A DNA stretch of 64,000 bases from an uncultured Erythrobacter sp. (GCA_937969505.1 CALBWA010000017.1:1-64000); one strand, 5' to 3'; shown: positions 45,429 through 55,643, numbered from the stretch's first letter. Notes: a model not told the origin generated them from the letters alone. Translations and numbers: made by a program.

Positions 45429-48215
45429 TTATCCCAACCGCGCCAATGCGCCTTGTAGCCGCTCAACCTCTGCCGAATGGTGTGCGAAATCGGCCTTGGC
45501 CTTTTCTACAGCTTCGGGTTTGGCGCGCTCCACAAAATTGGCGTTGGAGAGCCTGCCTTCGAGGGATTTGGCTTCCTTCCGCGAAGCTTCGAGCGCCTTT
45601 TCGAGGCGGGCCTGCTCAGCATCAATATCGATCACTCCAGCCAGATCGACCAGGACTACATCATCGCCAACGGCAATTTCCATGGCAGGTTTCGGCACCG
45701 GACCGGGCACGTTGTGATCGCCGATCTGTCCCGTCATGATGAACGGTCCCACACGCGAAAGCCGCTCCATGGCGGCGGCGCCGTTGCCGCCAAAAACCTT
45801 GCGCGCAAGGTCGGATGGGTCTTGGATGACGGCCTTCAATTTAGTGCCGGGCGGAATGCCGATCTCGTTGCGGGCGGTGCGCGCATTGGCGACAAATTCA
45901 ATCGTCCAGTCAATCGCATCGGTTGCGTCTTTGGAGACCTCTGCACGCGGATCGGGCCATTTGGCAGTGATCAGCGGATACTTGCTGCGATCCATGCCGT
46001 TCAAAGCGCCCTGTGCATGCCACAATTCTTCGGTGATGAAGGGCATGAAGGGGTGAAGCATAACCAGGATCTGGTCCAGCGCCCATCCGGCAACTTTGCG
46101 CGTTTCGGCAATTGCAGCGTCTGAAGCGGGCGGCTGGACATCGTCTTTGACAAGCACCGGCTTGATCAGCTCAAGATACCAGTCGCAGAACCGGCTCCAC
46201 GCAAATTGATAGATCGTGTTGGCTGCTGCATCGAACCGCAGATCGGCCATCGCAGTGTCGAGATCTGCACTGGTTTGCTGAACCTCGCCAATGATCCATT
46301 GGTTGACTGCCATGTGCGCCTTCGGCGCTTTCACTGTGGTGGATGCACCAATGCCGTTGGACTGGCAGTAACGCGTGGCGTTCCATAGTTTGGTGGCAAA
46401 GTTGCGGTATCCCTCGACCCGCTTCTCATCCATCTTGATGTCGCGGCCCTGGCTTTCCATCGATGCCATGAAAAAGCGCAGCGCATCAGCACCATACTGG
46501 TCGATCAGGCCGAGCGGATCGACGACATTGCCCTTGGACTTGGACATTTTTGCGCCATCGGCCGCACGGACAAGGCCGTGCAGGTACAGCTTGGGCCAGG
46601 GGGCCCGCCCCATATTGTATTGCCCCATCATCAACATCCGCGCATCCCAGAAGAACAGGATGTCGAAACCAGAGATGAGCAGGTTATTGGGGAAGTGCTT
46701 TTTAACGAGGTCGGTATCTTCGGGCCAGCCAAGCGTCGCAAACGGCCAAAGCGCGCTGGAGAACCATGTGTCGAGGACGTCGGGATCGCGGGTGAGGGCA
46801 ACACCTTCGCCCGCCTGAGACTGCGCGGCTTCCTCGCTTTCCGCGACAAAGACATTTCCATCTATATCAAACCAAGCCGGAATCCGGTGCCCCCACCACA
46901 GTTGGCGGCTGACGCACCATGGCTGGATGTTTTCCATCCAGTTGAAGAAAGTCTTCTCCCAGCTCTTGGGTACGATCTCGATCGTGCCGTCGCGCACATC
47001 CTGAATCGGCTTTTGCGCGAGCTTTTCAGCGTCGACATACCATTGGTCGGTCAGCCAGGGCTCGATCACCACGCCGCCGCGGTCGCCGAAGGGTGTTGCG
47101 ATCTGGCGTGGCTCCGCGTCGTGTTCGACCTCCTCGCCCTTCTTGGTCTTGGCGATGTGCGGGATCAGGTATTCCTGTTCCTTGAGGCGCTGGACGACGA
47201 GTTCGCGCGCGCCATCGACACCGTCCTTCTTAAAACGGTGCAGGCCGAGGAATTCGTGCGGCACCAGACCGTCGGCCGTCTGGCAAACATTGGCATCTCC
47301 ATCGAGCATGTTGAGCATGTCGCCCGCCGCTATACCTGCACGCTTGCCGACATCGAAGTCGTTGAAATCGTGGCCCGGTGTGATCTTCACCGCGCCGCTG
47401 CCCAATTCGGGATCGGCGTGCTCGTCTGCGACGATCGGTATCCTGCGGCCAGTGATTGGCAGCACGACATGCTTGCCCACTACGCTGGCATAGCGCTCGT
47501 CGGTAGGATGCACCGCAACCGCCATATCGGCGAGCATCGTCTCGGGCCGCGTGGTCGCGACCTCGATGTAGTCCTGCCCTGAATCCAGTGTCACACCGTC
47601 TTCGAGCGGATATTTGAAGTGCCAGAAATTGCCCTTCAGATCCTGCGTCTCAACCTCCAGGTCGGAAATCGCAGTTTTCAGCTTGGGGTCCCAGTTAACC
47701 AATCGCTTGTCGCGATAGATCAGGCCGTCATTGTACAGGTCGACAAAGGTTTTAAGGACGGCCTTCGTGAAATGCTCGTCCATGGTGAACTGTTCGCGTG
47801 ACCAGTCCATCGAACATCCCAATCGGCGCAGCTGGCGGGTAATCGTGCCACCGCTTTCGTGCTTCCACTCCCACACCTTGTCGACAAATTCGTCGCGTGA
47901 ATAATTGGTCCGCTTGTCCTGTTTCGCCTCCATCTGGCGCTCAACCACCATTTGGGTCGCGATGCCGGCATGATCGGTACCGACCACCCACAGCGCATCC
48001 TTGCCGCGCAGGCGTTCATAACGGATGACAATATCCTGAAGCGTGTTGTCGAGCGCGTGGCCGATATGCAGCGATCCTGTCACATTGGGCGGCGGATTCA
48101 CGATGGTGAAGGCTTCCGCATCGGGACGCGCGGGCCGGAAACAGCCGTTCTCTTCCCAATGGGCGTACCAGCGCTGTTCAATGTCAGCCGGATCAAAAGT
48201 TGTTGGAAGGGTCAT
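45429..48215 (-). CDS. valS: Valyl-tRNA synthetase
   Basis: Charges tRNA-Val and edits threonine (928 residues, class I). The HIGH motif is HIGHALDNT near residue 47 and KMSKS is KMSKSKGNV near 555. The editing domain lies between about 200 and 360 ([18 protein letters not shown]). A C-terminal coiled coil ([27 protein letters not shown]) ends the protein and binds the tRNA. The gene is followed directly by queE. Confidence 0.98.
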   Translation of the reverse strand: MTLPTTFDPADIEQRWYAHWEENGCFRPARPDAEAFTIVNPPPNVTGSLHIGHALDNTLQDIVIRYERLRGKDALWVVGTDHAGIATQMVVERQMEAKQDKRTNYSRDEFVDKVWEWKHESGGTITRQLRRLGCSMDWSREQFTMDEHFTKAVLKTFVDLYNDGLIYRDKRLVNWDPKLKTAISDLEVETQDLKGNFWHFKYPLEDGVTLDSGQDYIEVATTRPETMLADMAVAVHPTDERYASVVGKHVVLPITGRRIPIVADEHADPELGSGAVKITPGHDFNDFDVGKRAGIAAGDMLNMLDGDANVCQTADGLVPHEFLGLHRFKKDGVDGARELVVQRLKEQEYLIPHIAKTKKGEEVEHDAEPRQIATPFGDRGGVVIEPWLTDQWYVDAEKLAQKPIQDVRDGTIEIVPKSWEKTFFNWMENIQPWCVSRQLWWGHRIPAWFDIDGNVFVAESEEAAQSQAGEGVALTRDPDVLDTWFSSALWPFATLGWPEDTDLVKKHFPNNLLISGFDILFFWDARMLMMGQYNMGRAPWPKLYLHGLVRAADGAKMSKSKGNVVDPLGLIDQYGADALRFFMASMESQGRDIKMDEKRVEGYRNFATKLWNATRYCQSNGIGASTTVKAPKAHMAVNQWIIGEVQQTSADLDTAMADLRFDAAANTIYQFAWSRFCDWYLELIKPVLVKDDVQPPASDAAIAETRKVAGWALDQILVMLHPFMPFITEELWHAQGALNGMDRSKYPLITAKWPDPRAEVSKDATDAIDWTIEFVANARTARNEIGIPPGTKLKAVIQDPSDLARKVFGGNGAAAMERLSRVGPFIMTGQIGDHNVPGPVPKPAMEIAVGDDVVLVDLAGVIDIDAEQARLEKALEASRKEAKSLEGRLSNANFVERAKPEAVEKAKADFAHHSAEVERLQGALARLG

Positions 48216-48437
48216 GATGGTCTTTTGCTGCTTGCGGCCCTGGCCACGCAGGGAAGCGGTGAAAGTTTGATTGCCCCATGCCTTTGCCAGCGGTCATGCT
48301 GCGATGCAACGGGCGAAAAGCGTCTCTAAGGCGACCCAGTCAGGCAGATGGGCCGGCTCACTATCAGACAAATCTTGGCAGGCCAGCTTTGAACTGCCCG
48401 CTTGGCAAGTCACAAAATTGCTTTCATAGACAAGCCT

Positions 48438-49550
48438 ATGGATGGCGTAACCAGCTTCGAGATTGAGCAAGGCGAGAACGGGAGTAATCGGCTTTCCATT
48501 ACGGGCGCGCTTCTGGTGTCGACGGTTGGTGCGATAGACGAAGGCCTCGAAGCGATAGACCAACCGCTCGATTCGGTAGACCTCAGCGCCGTTACAGAGA
48601 TTGATACTGTGGGTGCGTGGATAATCTGCCGCCTGTCGCAGCGTCACGACCTGCAGGTTGAGGGCGCGAGCGAACGGGCGCAACGATTGCTGCATGCCGT
48701 TCAGGGCGCCAGCAATGATGCAGACCTCAGCCCGCCGCGCGCACCCTTGTGGGTACGGGTGACGGAACACATGGGTACCAAAGTTGCCAACGCCTGGACC
48801 GGCATCGTCCAGGTTGTCGGTTTCCTTGGGCAGATCCTGGTAGGGCTGTGGCAAGTCATGCTGCATCCAAGCCGGTTCAGAATGCGCGCGTTTATCCGCC
48901 AGCTGGAACTGGTTGGCGTCGCTTCGCTTCCCATTATCGGCCTGATGAGCTTTCTCATCGGCATCGTCATCGCACAGCAAGGGGCGGTGCAATTGTCGCA
49001 ATTTGGTGCAGAGGCGCTGACCGTGAACCTTGTCGGGCGGATCACCTTGCGTGAACTCGGTGTGCTGATGACTGCGATCATGGTAGCAGGTCGATCGGGC
49101 TCAGCCTTTGCCGCCCAGCTGGGCACGATGAAGTTAACCGAGGAAGTCGATGCCATGCGCACGATCGGCATTTCCCCAATCGAGGCGCTGGTCATCCCCC
49201 GCGTTCTGGCCTGTACATTCATGATGGTGCTGCTGGGCTTTTACAGCTCAATCGTTGCTATTATCGGCGGTGCTGTTGTCGGCGAGTTGTCTTTGGGTAT
49301 TCCGTTTTTCACCTTCCTCGACAGGATCAAGGATGTGGTCCCGGTTTATGATCTATGGGTCGGATTGCTCAAAGCGCCAGTTTTTGGCCTGATCGTTGCA
49401 CTGGCTGGGTGCTATCACGGGATGCAGGTGAAAGGGAATTCAGAAGAGGTTGGTCGCCGCACTACTCAAGCAGTGGTCTCTGCCATTTTTGCAGTAATCG
49501 TTCTCGATGCGTTTTTCGCAGTGTTCTTCACCAAAATCGGTTGGGTTTGA
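48438..49550 (+). CDS. mlaE: MlaE permease with N-terminal STAS-like domain
   Basis: Inner-membrane permease of the Mla ABC system that moves phospholipids between membranes (370 residues). Residues 1-100 look like a STAS domain (ITGALLVSTVGAID, SVDLSAVTEIDTVGAW), so a separate MlaB is fused here. The MlaE domain follows with five helices and GVLMTAIMVAGRSGSAFAA. ATG 48438 is chosen over an upstream in-frame TTG (48402). It leads an operon with mlaF, mlaD and a lipoprotein. Confidence 0.93.
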   Translation: MDGVTSFEIEQGENGSNRLSITGALLVSTVGAIDEGLEAIDQPLDSVDLSAVTEIDTVGAWIICRLSQRHDLQVEGASERAQRLLHAVQGASNDADLSPPRAPLWVRVTEHMGTKVANAWTGIVQVVGFLGQILVGLWQVMLHPSRFRMRAFIRQLELVGVASLPIIGLMSFLIGIVIAQQGAVQLSQFGAEALTVNLVGRITLRELGVLMTAIMVAGRSGSAFAAQLGTMKLTEEVDAMRTIGISPIEALVIPRVLACTFMMVLLGFYSSIVAIIGGAVVGELSLGIPFFTFLDRIKDVVPVYDLWVGLLKAPVFGLIVALAGCYHGMQVKGNSEEVGRRTTQAVVSAIFAVIVLDAFFAVFFTKIGWV

Positions 49551-49553
49551 AAC

Positions 49554-50438
49554 ATGTCTGACGACCAAAATACCGAGCGAGAAGGACTGCGACCCAACGA
49601 GCGCTATCGTGGCAACTTTCCGATTGTGGTGGAGGGGTTGGTCAACCGTTTCGGCGATCAGGTCGTGCATGAAGATCTCTCGCTCAAGGTCAAGCGGGGC
49701 GAGATTCTGGGCGTGGTCGGTGGATCAGGGACAGGCAAAAGTGTGCTGATGCGTTCAATCATCGGTTTGCAGACCCCGACGGAAGGCAACATTGACGTAT
49801 TTGGTCAGTCAATCACGGAAGCGGAGCCCGACGAGGAAATCGGTGTGCGCTGCCGCTGGGGGGTGTTGTTTCAGGGTGGGGCGCTGTTTTCCACGCTGAC
49901 GGTCGGCGAAAATGTAGAAGTTCCGCTGCGCCAGTTCTTTCCAGAGATCAGCGACGAATTGCGGGCCAATATCGCGCGCTACAAAGTCATGCTGTCGGGC
50001 CTTACCGAAGCTGCTGCCAGCAAATTTCCGGCGGAATTGTCAGGCGGCATGCGCAAACGTGCAGGTCTTGCCCGTGCGCTGGCGCTTGACCCTGAGTTGT
50101 TGTTTCTGGACGAGCCAACCGCTGGGCTTGACCCGGTCGGGGCAGCGAAATTCGATGCCTTGACTAAAGAATTGAAAGAAACCCTTGGCCTGACGGTGTT
50201 TCTGATCACCCACGATCTTGATACGCTTTATGCAATTTGTGACCGAGTTGCGGTGCTTGCCGACAAAAAGGTGATTGCCGTTGGCACCATCCCGGAATTG
50301 CTGGCAACGGATCACCCGTGGATCCAGGAATATTTCAATGGACCACGCGGCCGCAATGCCAGTCGCAGCCAACAGTGCAGCGATTTGCAACAAGCTGATG
50401 GCATTGTGATAGACAAAGCCGGCAAATCAGGGAATTAA
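49554..50438 (+). CDS. mlaF: MlaF ATP-binding protein
   Basis: ATPase of the Mla phospholipid transport complex (294 residues). Walker A is GGSGTGKS near residue 57, the signature LSGGMRKRAGLARAL lies near 160 and Walker B LLFLDEPTAGLDP near 183, with the His switch in ITHDLDT. It starts three bases after mlaE. A Ser/Gln-rich tail of about 40 residues (GRNASRSQQCSD) extends beyond the core. Confidence 0.96.
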   Translation: MSDDQNTEREGLRPNERYRGNFPIVVEGLVNRFGDQVVHEDLSLKVKRGEILGVVGGSGTGKSVLMRSIIGLQTPTEGNIDVFGQSITEAEPDEEIGVRCRWGVLFQGGALFSTLTVGENVEVPLRQFFPEISDELRANIARYKVMLSGLTEAAASKFPAELSGGMRKRAGLARALALDPELLFLDEPTAGLDPVGAAKFDALTKELKETLGLTVFLITHDLDTLYAICDRVAVLADKKVIAVGTIPELLATDHPWIQEYFNGPRGRNASRSQQCSDLQQADGIVIDKAGKSGN

Positions 50439-50448
50439 AGGCAACGAG

Positions 50449-51399
50449 ATGGAAACACGGGCAAATCATATCTGGGTGGGTGCGGTAACGCTTGCGTTGC
50501 TCGCATTGCTTGCCGTTTCGATTGTATGGATTGCGCGGCTTGGCCAAGGGCAGCAGAACGAATATGATATATTCTTCAAGCAATCGGTATCCGGCCTTGC
50601 CAATGGATCGCAAGTCGCTTTTGCAGGTGTGCCGGTCGGGCAGGTGTCGCAAATTTCCTTGTCCGAGGATGATCCTCAATTTGTCCGGGTTCGGGTAAGG
50701 GTCAAGGATGAGGTGCCCATATTGGTGGGCACATCGGCTACCATTCAGGGTAGTTTTACAGGCGTGTCGACCATTCTGCTCGACGGCGCACGAAGCGGTC
50801 AGCCACGCATCACGTGCGAGACAACCGCCTGCCCGGAAGGTGTGCCGGTGATCCCGCCAGCGCCGGGCCAGGGTCTGGGCGCGGTGCTTGCCAACGCGCC
50901 CTTGCTGCTGGAGCGACTGGCAACGTTGACCGAACGTCTGACCCAGGTGCTCTCGGACGACAATCTGGAAAACTTCGAAGGCATACTAGCCAATACCAAT
51001 GTGGTGACAGCCAATCTGGCCGATGCCAGCCCTCAGGTCGAACGCACCATGGCCGAATTGCAGGTGACCTTACGTGAAGCGAGCGAGGCGCTCAACCAGT
51101 TTGAAACGACGCTTGCCTCAACCGATGAACTGATCAACGGCGAGGGTGAATCCCTGGCCCAGGAATTGCGCGGCACGTTGGCCGCGGCCACTGCGGCTGC
51201 TACATCGCTTTCCGCAACGCTGGAAGATACACGGCCCGCTGCACGAGAGCTCAAGGACACCACCTTGCCGGCAGCTGAAGCCACGCTGCGTGATCTTCGC
51301 GCGACAAGCAAAGCCCTGCGCGCCGTGACGGAAAAACTCGACAATCAGGGTGCTGGCGGCCTGATCAAGGGCGAATCGCTGCCGGATTACAAACCATGA
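50449..51399 (+). CDS. mlaD: MlaD (MCE-domain) periplasmic lipid carrier
   Basis: Membrane-anchored MCE protein (316 residues) that forms the periplasmic ring of the Mla complex. One N-terminal helix (residues 12-30) is followed by the MCE domain (about 40-120; YDIFFKQSVSGLANGSQVAFAGVPVGQV). The rest is a long helical region (LTERLTQVLSDDN, then Ala-rich coiled coil to residue 305). This C-terminal helix is longer than in E. coli MlaD (183 residues), more like YebT/PqiB-type or mycobacterial Mce arrangements. Confidence 0.92.
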   Translation: METRANHIWVGAVTLALLALLAVSIVWIARLGQGQQNEYDIFFKQSVSGLANGSQVAFAGVPVGQVSQISLSEDDPQFVRVRVRVKDEVPILVGTSATIQGSFTGVSTILLDGARSGQPRITCETTACPEGVPVIPPAPGQGLGAVLANAPLLLERLATLTERLTQVLSDDNLENFEGILANTNVVTANLADASPQVERTMAELQVTLREASEALNQFETTLASTDELINGEGESLAQELRGTLAAATAAATSLSATLEDTRPAARELKDTTLPAAEATLRDLRATSKALRAVTEKLDNQGAGGLIKGESLPDYKP

Positions 51400-51431
51400 C
51401 CGATTTCTGCATACTAGGGAGCCTTGCGACC

Positions 51432-52022
51432 ATGATTAGCCGGACACGGACGGGCGTATTGCTGGCGTCGGCTTTATTGATGACAGGATGTATCAGTTTG
51501 GGTGCCGAACCGCCTGAAAGCCTGTTGAACCTGACATCAGAGGCTGCCGTTCCGGCGGGAAGCACAGCCAGCGCCTCGCGTGACGAAGCCTTGGCGATCT
51601 ACGAACCAGAGGTTCCCGCCAAGATCGATGTGCTGCGCGTACCGGTCCAAGTCACAGCGACCGAAATTGCCTATCTCGAAGAAGCGGTATGGGTTGAAAA
51701 ACCGGCCCGTTTGTTCCGCCGCCTGCTTGCAGAAACTGTTCGCGTGCGGACCGGCAAGCTGGTGCTGGACGCTGATGATCCCGGCCTGTCAGCGCAAAGC
51801 CGCCTTCGCGGCGTCCTTCGCGAATTTGGCTATGATGCCAGAACCTCGACTGTGGTTGTCAGATTCGATGCAATCCGCCGCGATGCAGAAGGCACGATCG
51901 AAACCCAAAGGTTCGAGGCTGTCGAAAATGGCGTATTGCCACAGGCAGGACCGGTTGGAGCGGCTCTTAATCGTGCGGCCAATGATGTGGCACGGCAGGT
52001 TGCCGATTGGGTGGGTGAATAA
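51432..52022 (+). CDS. ABC-type transport auxiliary lipoprotein (Mla-associated)
   Basis: A 196-residue lipoprotein with signal peptide and lipobox LLMTGC near residue 19. The soluble domain (KIDVLRVPVQVTATEIAYLE, LFRRLLAETVRV, LRGVLREFGYDART) fits the ABC transport auxiliary family (PqiC-like). An ATG at 51396 overlaps the mlaD stop, but the ATG at 51432 has AGGGAG ten bases upstream and starts the signal peptide. It completes the Mla operon and probably links the inner-membrane complex to the outer membrane. Confidence 0.85.
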   Translation: MISRTRTGVLLASALLMTGCISLGAEPPESLLNLTSEAAVPAGSTASASRDEALAIYEPEVPAKIDVLRVPVQVTATEIAYLEEAVWVEKPARLFRRLLAETVRVRTGKLVLDADDPGLSAQSRLRGVLREFGYDARTSTVVVRFDAIRRDAEGTIETQRFEAVENGVLPQAGPVGAALNRAANDVARQVADWVGE

Positions 52023-52045
52023 GGTTGCGCATGGCTGATCGATGA

Positions 52046-52741
52046 TCAGCCGCGGGCCAATTTGCTCCAGTTAAAGGCTGAGCGAAAAGCTTCGCGTTTG
52101 GCGTTGTGTGCGTCTTCTGCCTCGGCATCCCGGCCCCACAATTCGGCCTGCCATTGCTCTTCCAGGGTTGCCGCATCCCACAGCCTGTCGGGATCGGCTC
52201 TTTCTACCATCGCCTCCAGCCCGATGCACAGCGACGCTGCCAGCGATGTCATTGTGTGCAAACCAGCAAGAGCGAAGGGGTCGAGCGCGTTTAGATGCGC
52301 TTCCAATGCGGGCAGGGTGGTGTCGGGATGTGCGCGATGGACGACGCCGCTTACCCTGGCAAAACGCACGCCTTCGCGCTGTTCGACCGCCTCGATAATT
52401 GGCTCCCACTGTTCGTTCTGTCGTGCAAACAGCGCGTCTTCCGGGTCGGCGCGGTAGCACAGCGTATCGGTTTCCCCATAAGCCAAGGTCCGCTCGACCG
52501 TGTCACTGGGGTCGCTTGCCACCACATCGATGGCAAAATCGGTCTGGTCACGCATGATGAACCCCGTCGGATCCAGTTTCTCGCCCTGCGCGGACCATTC
52601 GCGCGCCAAGGCTTCGCCCAACGCTTGGCTCGGTACGATCTGCGGACGGCCGCCGACTGTCTTTAGCGGTCGCTCGTCCAGCATCACCTGATAGCCGCCG
52701 TCCACTGCTGCGCAGGTGGCATCCGTATAGAAGCGCTTCAT
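52046..52741 (-). CDS. atpZ-like (Atp12): ATP12 family F1-ATPase assembly chaperone
   Basis: Chaperone for the alpha subunit of F1-ATP synthase, found in mitochondria and alphaproteobacteria (231 residues). The N-terminal domain has YQVMLDERPLKTVGGRP; the C-terminal helical domain has DFAIDVVASDP, YGETDTLCYRA and TSLAASLCIGL. ATG 52741 overlaps the stop of the upstream small membrane gene by four bases. It is last in the crcB operon and convergent with the Mla operon. The symbol is descriptive; the usual name is Atp12. Confidence 0.92.
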   Translation of the reverse strand: MKRFYTDATCAAVDGGYQVMLDERPLKTVGGRPQIVPSQALGEALAREWSAQGEKLDPTGFIMRDQTDFAIDVVASDPSDTVERTLAYGETDTLCYRADPEDALFARQNEQWEPIIEAVEQREGVRFARVSGVVHRAHPDTTLPALEAHLNALDPFALAGLHTMTSLAASLCIGLEAMVERADPDRLWDAATLEEQWQAELWGRDAEAEDAHNAKREAFRSAFNWSKLARG

Positions 52742-52992
52742 TCCGCATCGCTCCGCCAACCCTTCGCCACTGTCTTGGGCAAAAAGAAAAATGCGACCAG
52801 CCCGGACAGCGCCAGGACAATACCGAGCGCCGGCGGCGCATTCGTGGCCCCTTGCGAAATGGCGATGCCCAAAAGCACAACACCCAAGCCTACCAACCGC
52901 ACGAGGTTGAGTACGGCAAAGCGTTTCTTGGCCAAGGCTGCATTCGCCTTAGCATCGTCATCGCTGGGCCGATTGCGGTCATGATCGGTCAT
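52738..52992 (-). CDS. Small two-helix membrane protein
   Basis: An 84-residue protein with a charged N-terminus (DHDRNRPSDDDAKAN) and two hydrophobic helices near residues 30-46 and 53-72. No family recognised. Both ends overlap the neighbouring genes by four bases. Its conserved placement before the Atp12 gene could mean a role in ATP synthase assembly, but nothing in the sequence shows this. Confidence 0.65.
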   Translation of the reverse strand: MTDHDRNRPSDDDAKANAALAKKRFAVLNLVRLVGLGVVLLGIAISQGATNAPPALGIVLALSGLVAFFFLPKTVAKGWRSDAE

Positions 52993-53639
52993 AGCAATTG
53001 CTCCAGATGGTGCGGATCGCTCGCGACAGCCTGTGCACCGGCCAGCATCAGATCGTCACTGGTGTGATATCCCCAGGCAACCCCAATGGCCCGGACATTG
53101 GCGGCGCGCGCCATCTCCATGTCAAAACTGGTGTCACCAATCATCACAGCCTGCCCCGGGGTGGCTCCAGCCTCGAACAAGGCGGCTTCCAGCATTGCGG
53201 GATGGGGTTTGGATGGATGGCGATCGGCAGTCTGCAGCGAGACAAACTGGCTTTTGATGCCATGACCTTCCAGGCAAGCGATCAGACCGCGATCGCTTTT
53301 GCCGGTGGCAACCGCCAGATCCCAGCCATTGTGCTGCAATCTGCCAAGCAGATCGGCAATCCCGTCATAAAGCGGTTCGCGCAAATGGCCCTGCGTGCGG
53401 CGGCTGCGAAAGGCGAATTTGTATTTCTCGACGATTGTATCGCACTGAAGATCATCCAAGTCCGGCGCCAAACGGCGGATGGCGAAAGGCAGGCTGAGAC
53501 CGACAGAACGACGGATATCATTGCGGTCAGGCGGCTCCAGGCCAGCATCGCTGAAGGCAAATTCCATCGCGTCGCAAACATCGGCCTGCCCATCCACCAA
53601 AGTTCCGTCGCAATCAAATACAGCCAGTTGTCTGGTCAC
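52989..53639 (-). CDS. HAD-superfamily (subfamily IA) phosphatase
   Basis: Phosphoglycolate-phosphatase-like hydrolase of 216 residues. The nucleophile motif is DCDGTLVDG near residue 9, the cap domain follows, motif II is ATGKS near residue 111, the Lys is in HPSKPHPAM, and motif IV is IGDTSFDMEMA. The substrate is unknown; many relatives act on phosphoglycolate or nucleotides. Coupled to rluC upstream and the small membrane gene downstream. Confidence 0.9.
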   Translation of the reverse strand: MTRQLAVFDCDGTLVDGQADVCDAMEFAFSDAGLEPPDRNDIRRSVGLSLPFAIRRLAPDLDDLQCDTIVEKYKFAFRSRRTQGHLREPLYDGIADLLGRLQHNGWDLAVATGKSDRGLIACLEGHGIKSQFVSLQTADRHPSKPHPAMLEAALFEAGATPGQAVMIGDTSFDMEMARAANVRAIGVAWGYHTSDDLMLAGAQAVASDPHHLEQLL

Positions 53640-54832
53640 CGCTTGCGACCCTTTGCTCCTGACCCTTTGGGCTTGGGACCTGATTTTGGCCCGCTCTTGG
53701 CAGCCCTTTGCGCATTTGCAGCCCCACGTCCGCGGCGCGTGCTGCGCTCACTCTTGCGGAACTGTTTGGCATATTTGCGGGCCGCCTGCTTTTTCTCTGC
53801 GCCGGTGCGTTCAGGCGGACCGACGCTGATCGGGGCGGCATCGCTCAGGCCGATGTCCAGACCCAGCTGCTCCATCGTGGCGGCAAAATGTTCGGGCAAT
53901 TCTGCGGTTACGTCCAGCTTGCCGCCGCTTTTGCCATCAACCCCCGGCTGGGAAATAACCAGGCGACGCGCATGAAGATGCATCTTGCGGCTGACACTCC
54001 CGGTCAGGAACGCATCCTGCCCGCCATATTTCCCATCGCCAACAATGGGATTGCCGATTGCCTGCATATGGACGCGCAATTGATGGGTGCGGCCTGTCAG
54101 AGGCTCCAGCTCGACCCAGGCTGCGCGATTGCCCACGCGGTCAACCACCCGGTACCGGGTTTTGGCTGGCTGGCCCTCTTCATAGTCGACATGCATTTTC
54201 TCGCCGCCAGTGCCCGGTTGCTTTGCCAGCGGCGCCTCGATCGTGCCTTCGGAGACTTCGGGAATGCCGACCACCAGGGCCCAGTAAATCTTGCGCGCGC
54301 TGCGTCCGGCAAACCGCTTGGAATAGGATGCAGCGGCCCCCGGTGTGCGCGCGATGAGCAAGACGCCGGATGTATCCTTGTCGAGCCGGTGGACCAAACG
54401 CGGGCGCGGTTCGTCCCCTTCGACAAAGGCATCAAGCAGACCGTCAACATGCTTGGTCGTCTTGCTGCCGCCCTGGGTGGCAAGGCCGGGCGGTTTGTTG
54501 AGCACAATCGCAGACTTTGTCTGTTTGATGACCATGGTATGGGCTTGCTCAACCTCGGCAGCGGTCAGTTCGCGCTTGACCTTCGGCTTGCGGGCAGGGC
54601 TCTCCCCACCGGGCGGCACACGCAAGGTCTGCCCTTCTTCCAGCCGGTCATCCGGTTTCGCCCGCTTGCCGTCGACCCTGATCTGCCCGGTGCGTGCCCA
54701 GCGCGACACCGTGGCAAAGCCGATTTGCGGCAGATTGCGCTTGAACCACCGATCAAGCCGAATGCCGGCGTCATCCTCGGTTACGGTAAATTGGCGGACG
54801 GATTGGTCCGAATTGCCTGCCTGCTCGGTCAT
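53636..54832 (-). CDS. rluC: 23S rRNA pseudouridine synthase, RluC type, with basic C-terminal tail
   Basis: RluA-family pseudouridine synthase (398 residues). An S4 domain near residue 20-70 (AGIRLDRWFKRNLP, RTGQIRVDGKRAKP) precedes the catalytic domain with HRLDKDTSGVLL and TGRTHQLRVH. The last 60 residues are basic (RRGRGAANAQRAAKSGPKSGPKPKGSG), a likely RNA-binding tail beyond normal length. It is the second RluA-type gene in this window, next to rluD at 24898. Confidence 0.93.
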   Translation of the reverse strand: MTEQAGNSDQSVRQFTVTEDDAGIRLDRWFKRNLPQIGFATVSRWARTGQIRVDGKRAKPDDRLEEGQTLRVPPGGESPARKPKVKRELTAAEVEQAHTMVIKQTKSAIVLNKPPGLATQGGSKTTKHVDGLLDAFVEGDEPRPRLVHRLDKDTSGVLLIARTPGAAASYSKRFAGRSARKIYWALVVGIPEVSEGTIEAPLAKQPGTGGEKMHVDYEEGQPAKTRYRVVDRVGNRAAWVELEPLTGRTHQLRVHMQAIGNPIVGDGKYGGQDAFLTGSVSRKMHLHARRLVISQPGVDGKSGGKLDVTAELPEHFAATMEQLGLDIGLSDAAPISVGPPERTGAEKKQAARKYAKQFRKSERSTRRGRGAANAQRAAKSGPKSGPKPKGSGAKGRKR

Positions 54833-55239
54833 GTCATCGCCCTTGCTGCCAACAGGCCCAAATAAAGCGCGAGCAATCCGGCAACGACCGAAATCAGGCC
54901 GTAACTTGCCGCAAGGCCCGCTTGCCCACGCTCGATCAATTGAAAGGTTTCAAGACTGAAGGCGCTGAATGTGGTGAAACCGCCCAACAGGCCAACGCCA
55001 ATAAACAGGCGCATGGCGTCACCCTCTGCCACGCCGGTCCGCGCAATCAAGCCAAACAGCAGTCCCATGGCGCAACTGCCCAGTACATTTGCCGCCAGTG
55101 TTGCCCATGGAAACGCATCGGCGACCGATATGCCCAAGATATGAGTAACCGCCCGGCCGAGCTGGTAACGAAGCACAGCCCCGATGCCGCCGCCAAGGGC
55201 GACATAAAGGCTTGCTGTAAGAGTGGATGTTTGCGCCAT
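54829..55239 (-). CDS. crcB: Fluoride channel CrcB
   Basis: Small membrane fluoride exporter (136 residues) with four helices. Signatures: GGGIGAVLRYQLG near residue 15, PWATLAANVLGSCAMG near 44, and GFTTFSAFSLE near 85, which holds the Phe and Ser lining the pore. ATG 55239 starts the protein; longer in-frame starts add unrelated residues. I searched upstream by eye for a fluoride riboswitch and did not see its conserved core. First gene of a five-gene operon. Confidence 0.93.
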   Translation of the reverse strand: MAQTSTLTASLYVALGGGIGAVLRYQLGRAVTHILGISVADAFPWATLAANVLGSCAMGLLFGLIARTGVAEGDAMRLFIGVGLLGGFTTFSAFSLETFQLIERGQAGLAASYGLISVVAGLLALYLGLLAARAMT

Positions 55240-55442
55240 TTGGGAGCCTCTTAACCGCGCAAGCGGCTGCTGCATAGCGCCGGATGTGCCAGACTGGCCC
55301 TTGCCATGCAGGCCGATTTGCATTAGGCGCGCCTCATGTTGAGCCGGTCCTTAGGGGATTCGGCCCGTTTTTCTTTGCTAAATCAGTGGCGCAACCCGCG
55401 CTTTGGCGGGCTCTAGCCAATTGTTTCGAGGTGTTTGAATTT

Positions 55443-55643
55443 ATGCAAATCATGGTTCGCGATAACAATGTCGACCAAGCCCTGCGTGCGCTCAAGAAGA
55501 AGCTGCAGCGCGAAGGCGTCTACCGCGAAATGAAACTGCGCCGGCATTACGAAAAGCCCAGCGAGAAGCGCGCCCGTGAGAAGGCAGCAGCTGTTCGCCG
55601 CGCTCGCAAGCTTGAGCGCAAGCGCCTCGAACGCGACGGCTAA
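55443..55643 (+). CDS. rpsU: 30S ribosomal protein S21
   Basis: A 66-residue basic ribosomal protein that helps mRNA binding. The family signature is [26 protein letters not shown], followed by a Lys/Arg-rich tail ([12 protein letters not shown]). ATG 55443 has GAGGTG ten bases upstream. A terminator at 55744 lies downstream. Confidence 0.97.
   Translation: MQIMVRDNNVDQALRALKKKLQREGVYREMKLRRHYEKPSEKRAREKAAAVRRARKLERKRLERDG

Noticed and set aside
55240..55340. Fluoride riboswitch upstream of crcB
   Set aside because: I looked for the conserved fluoride aptamer core on the minus strand and did not find it.
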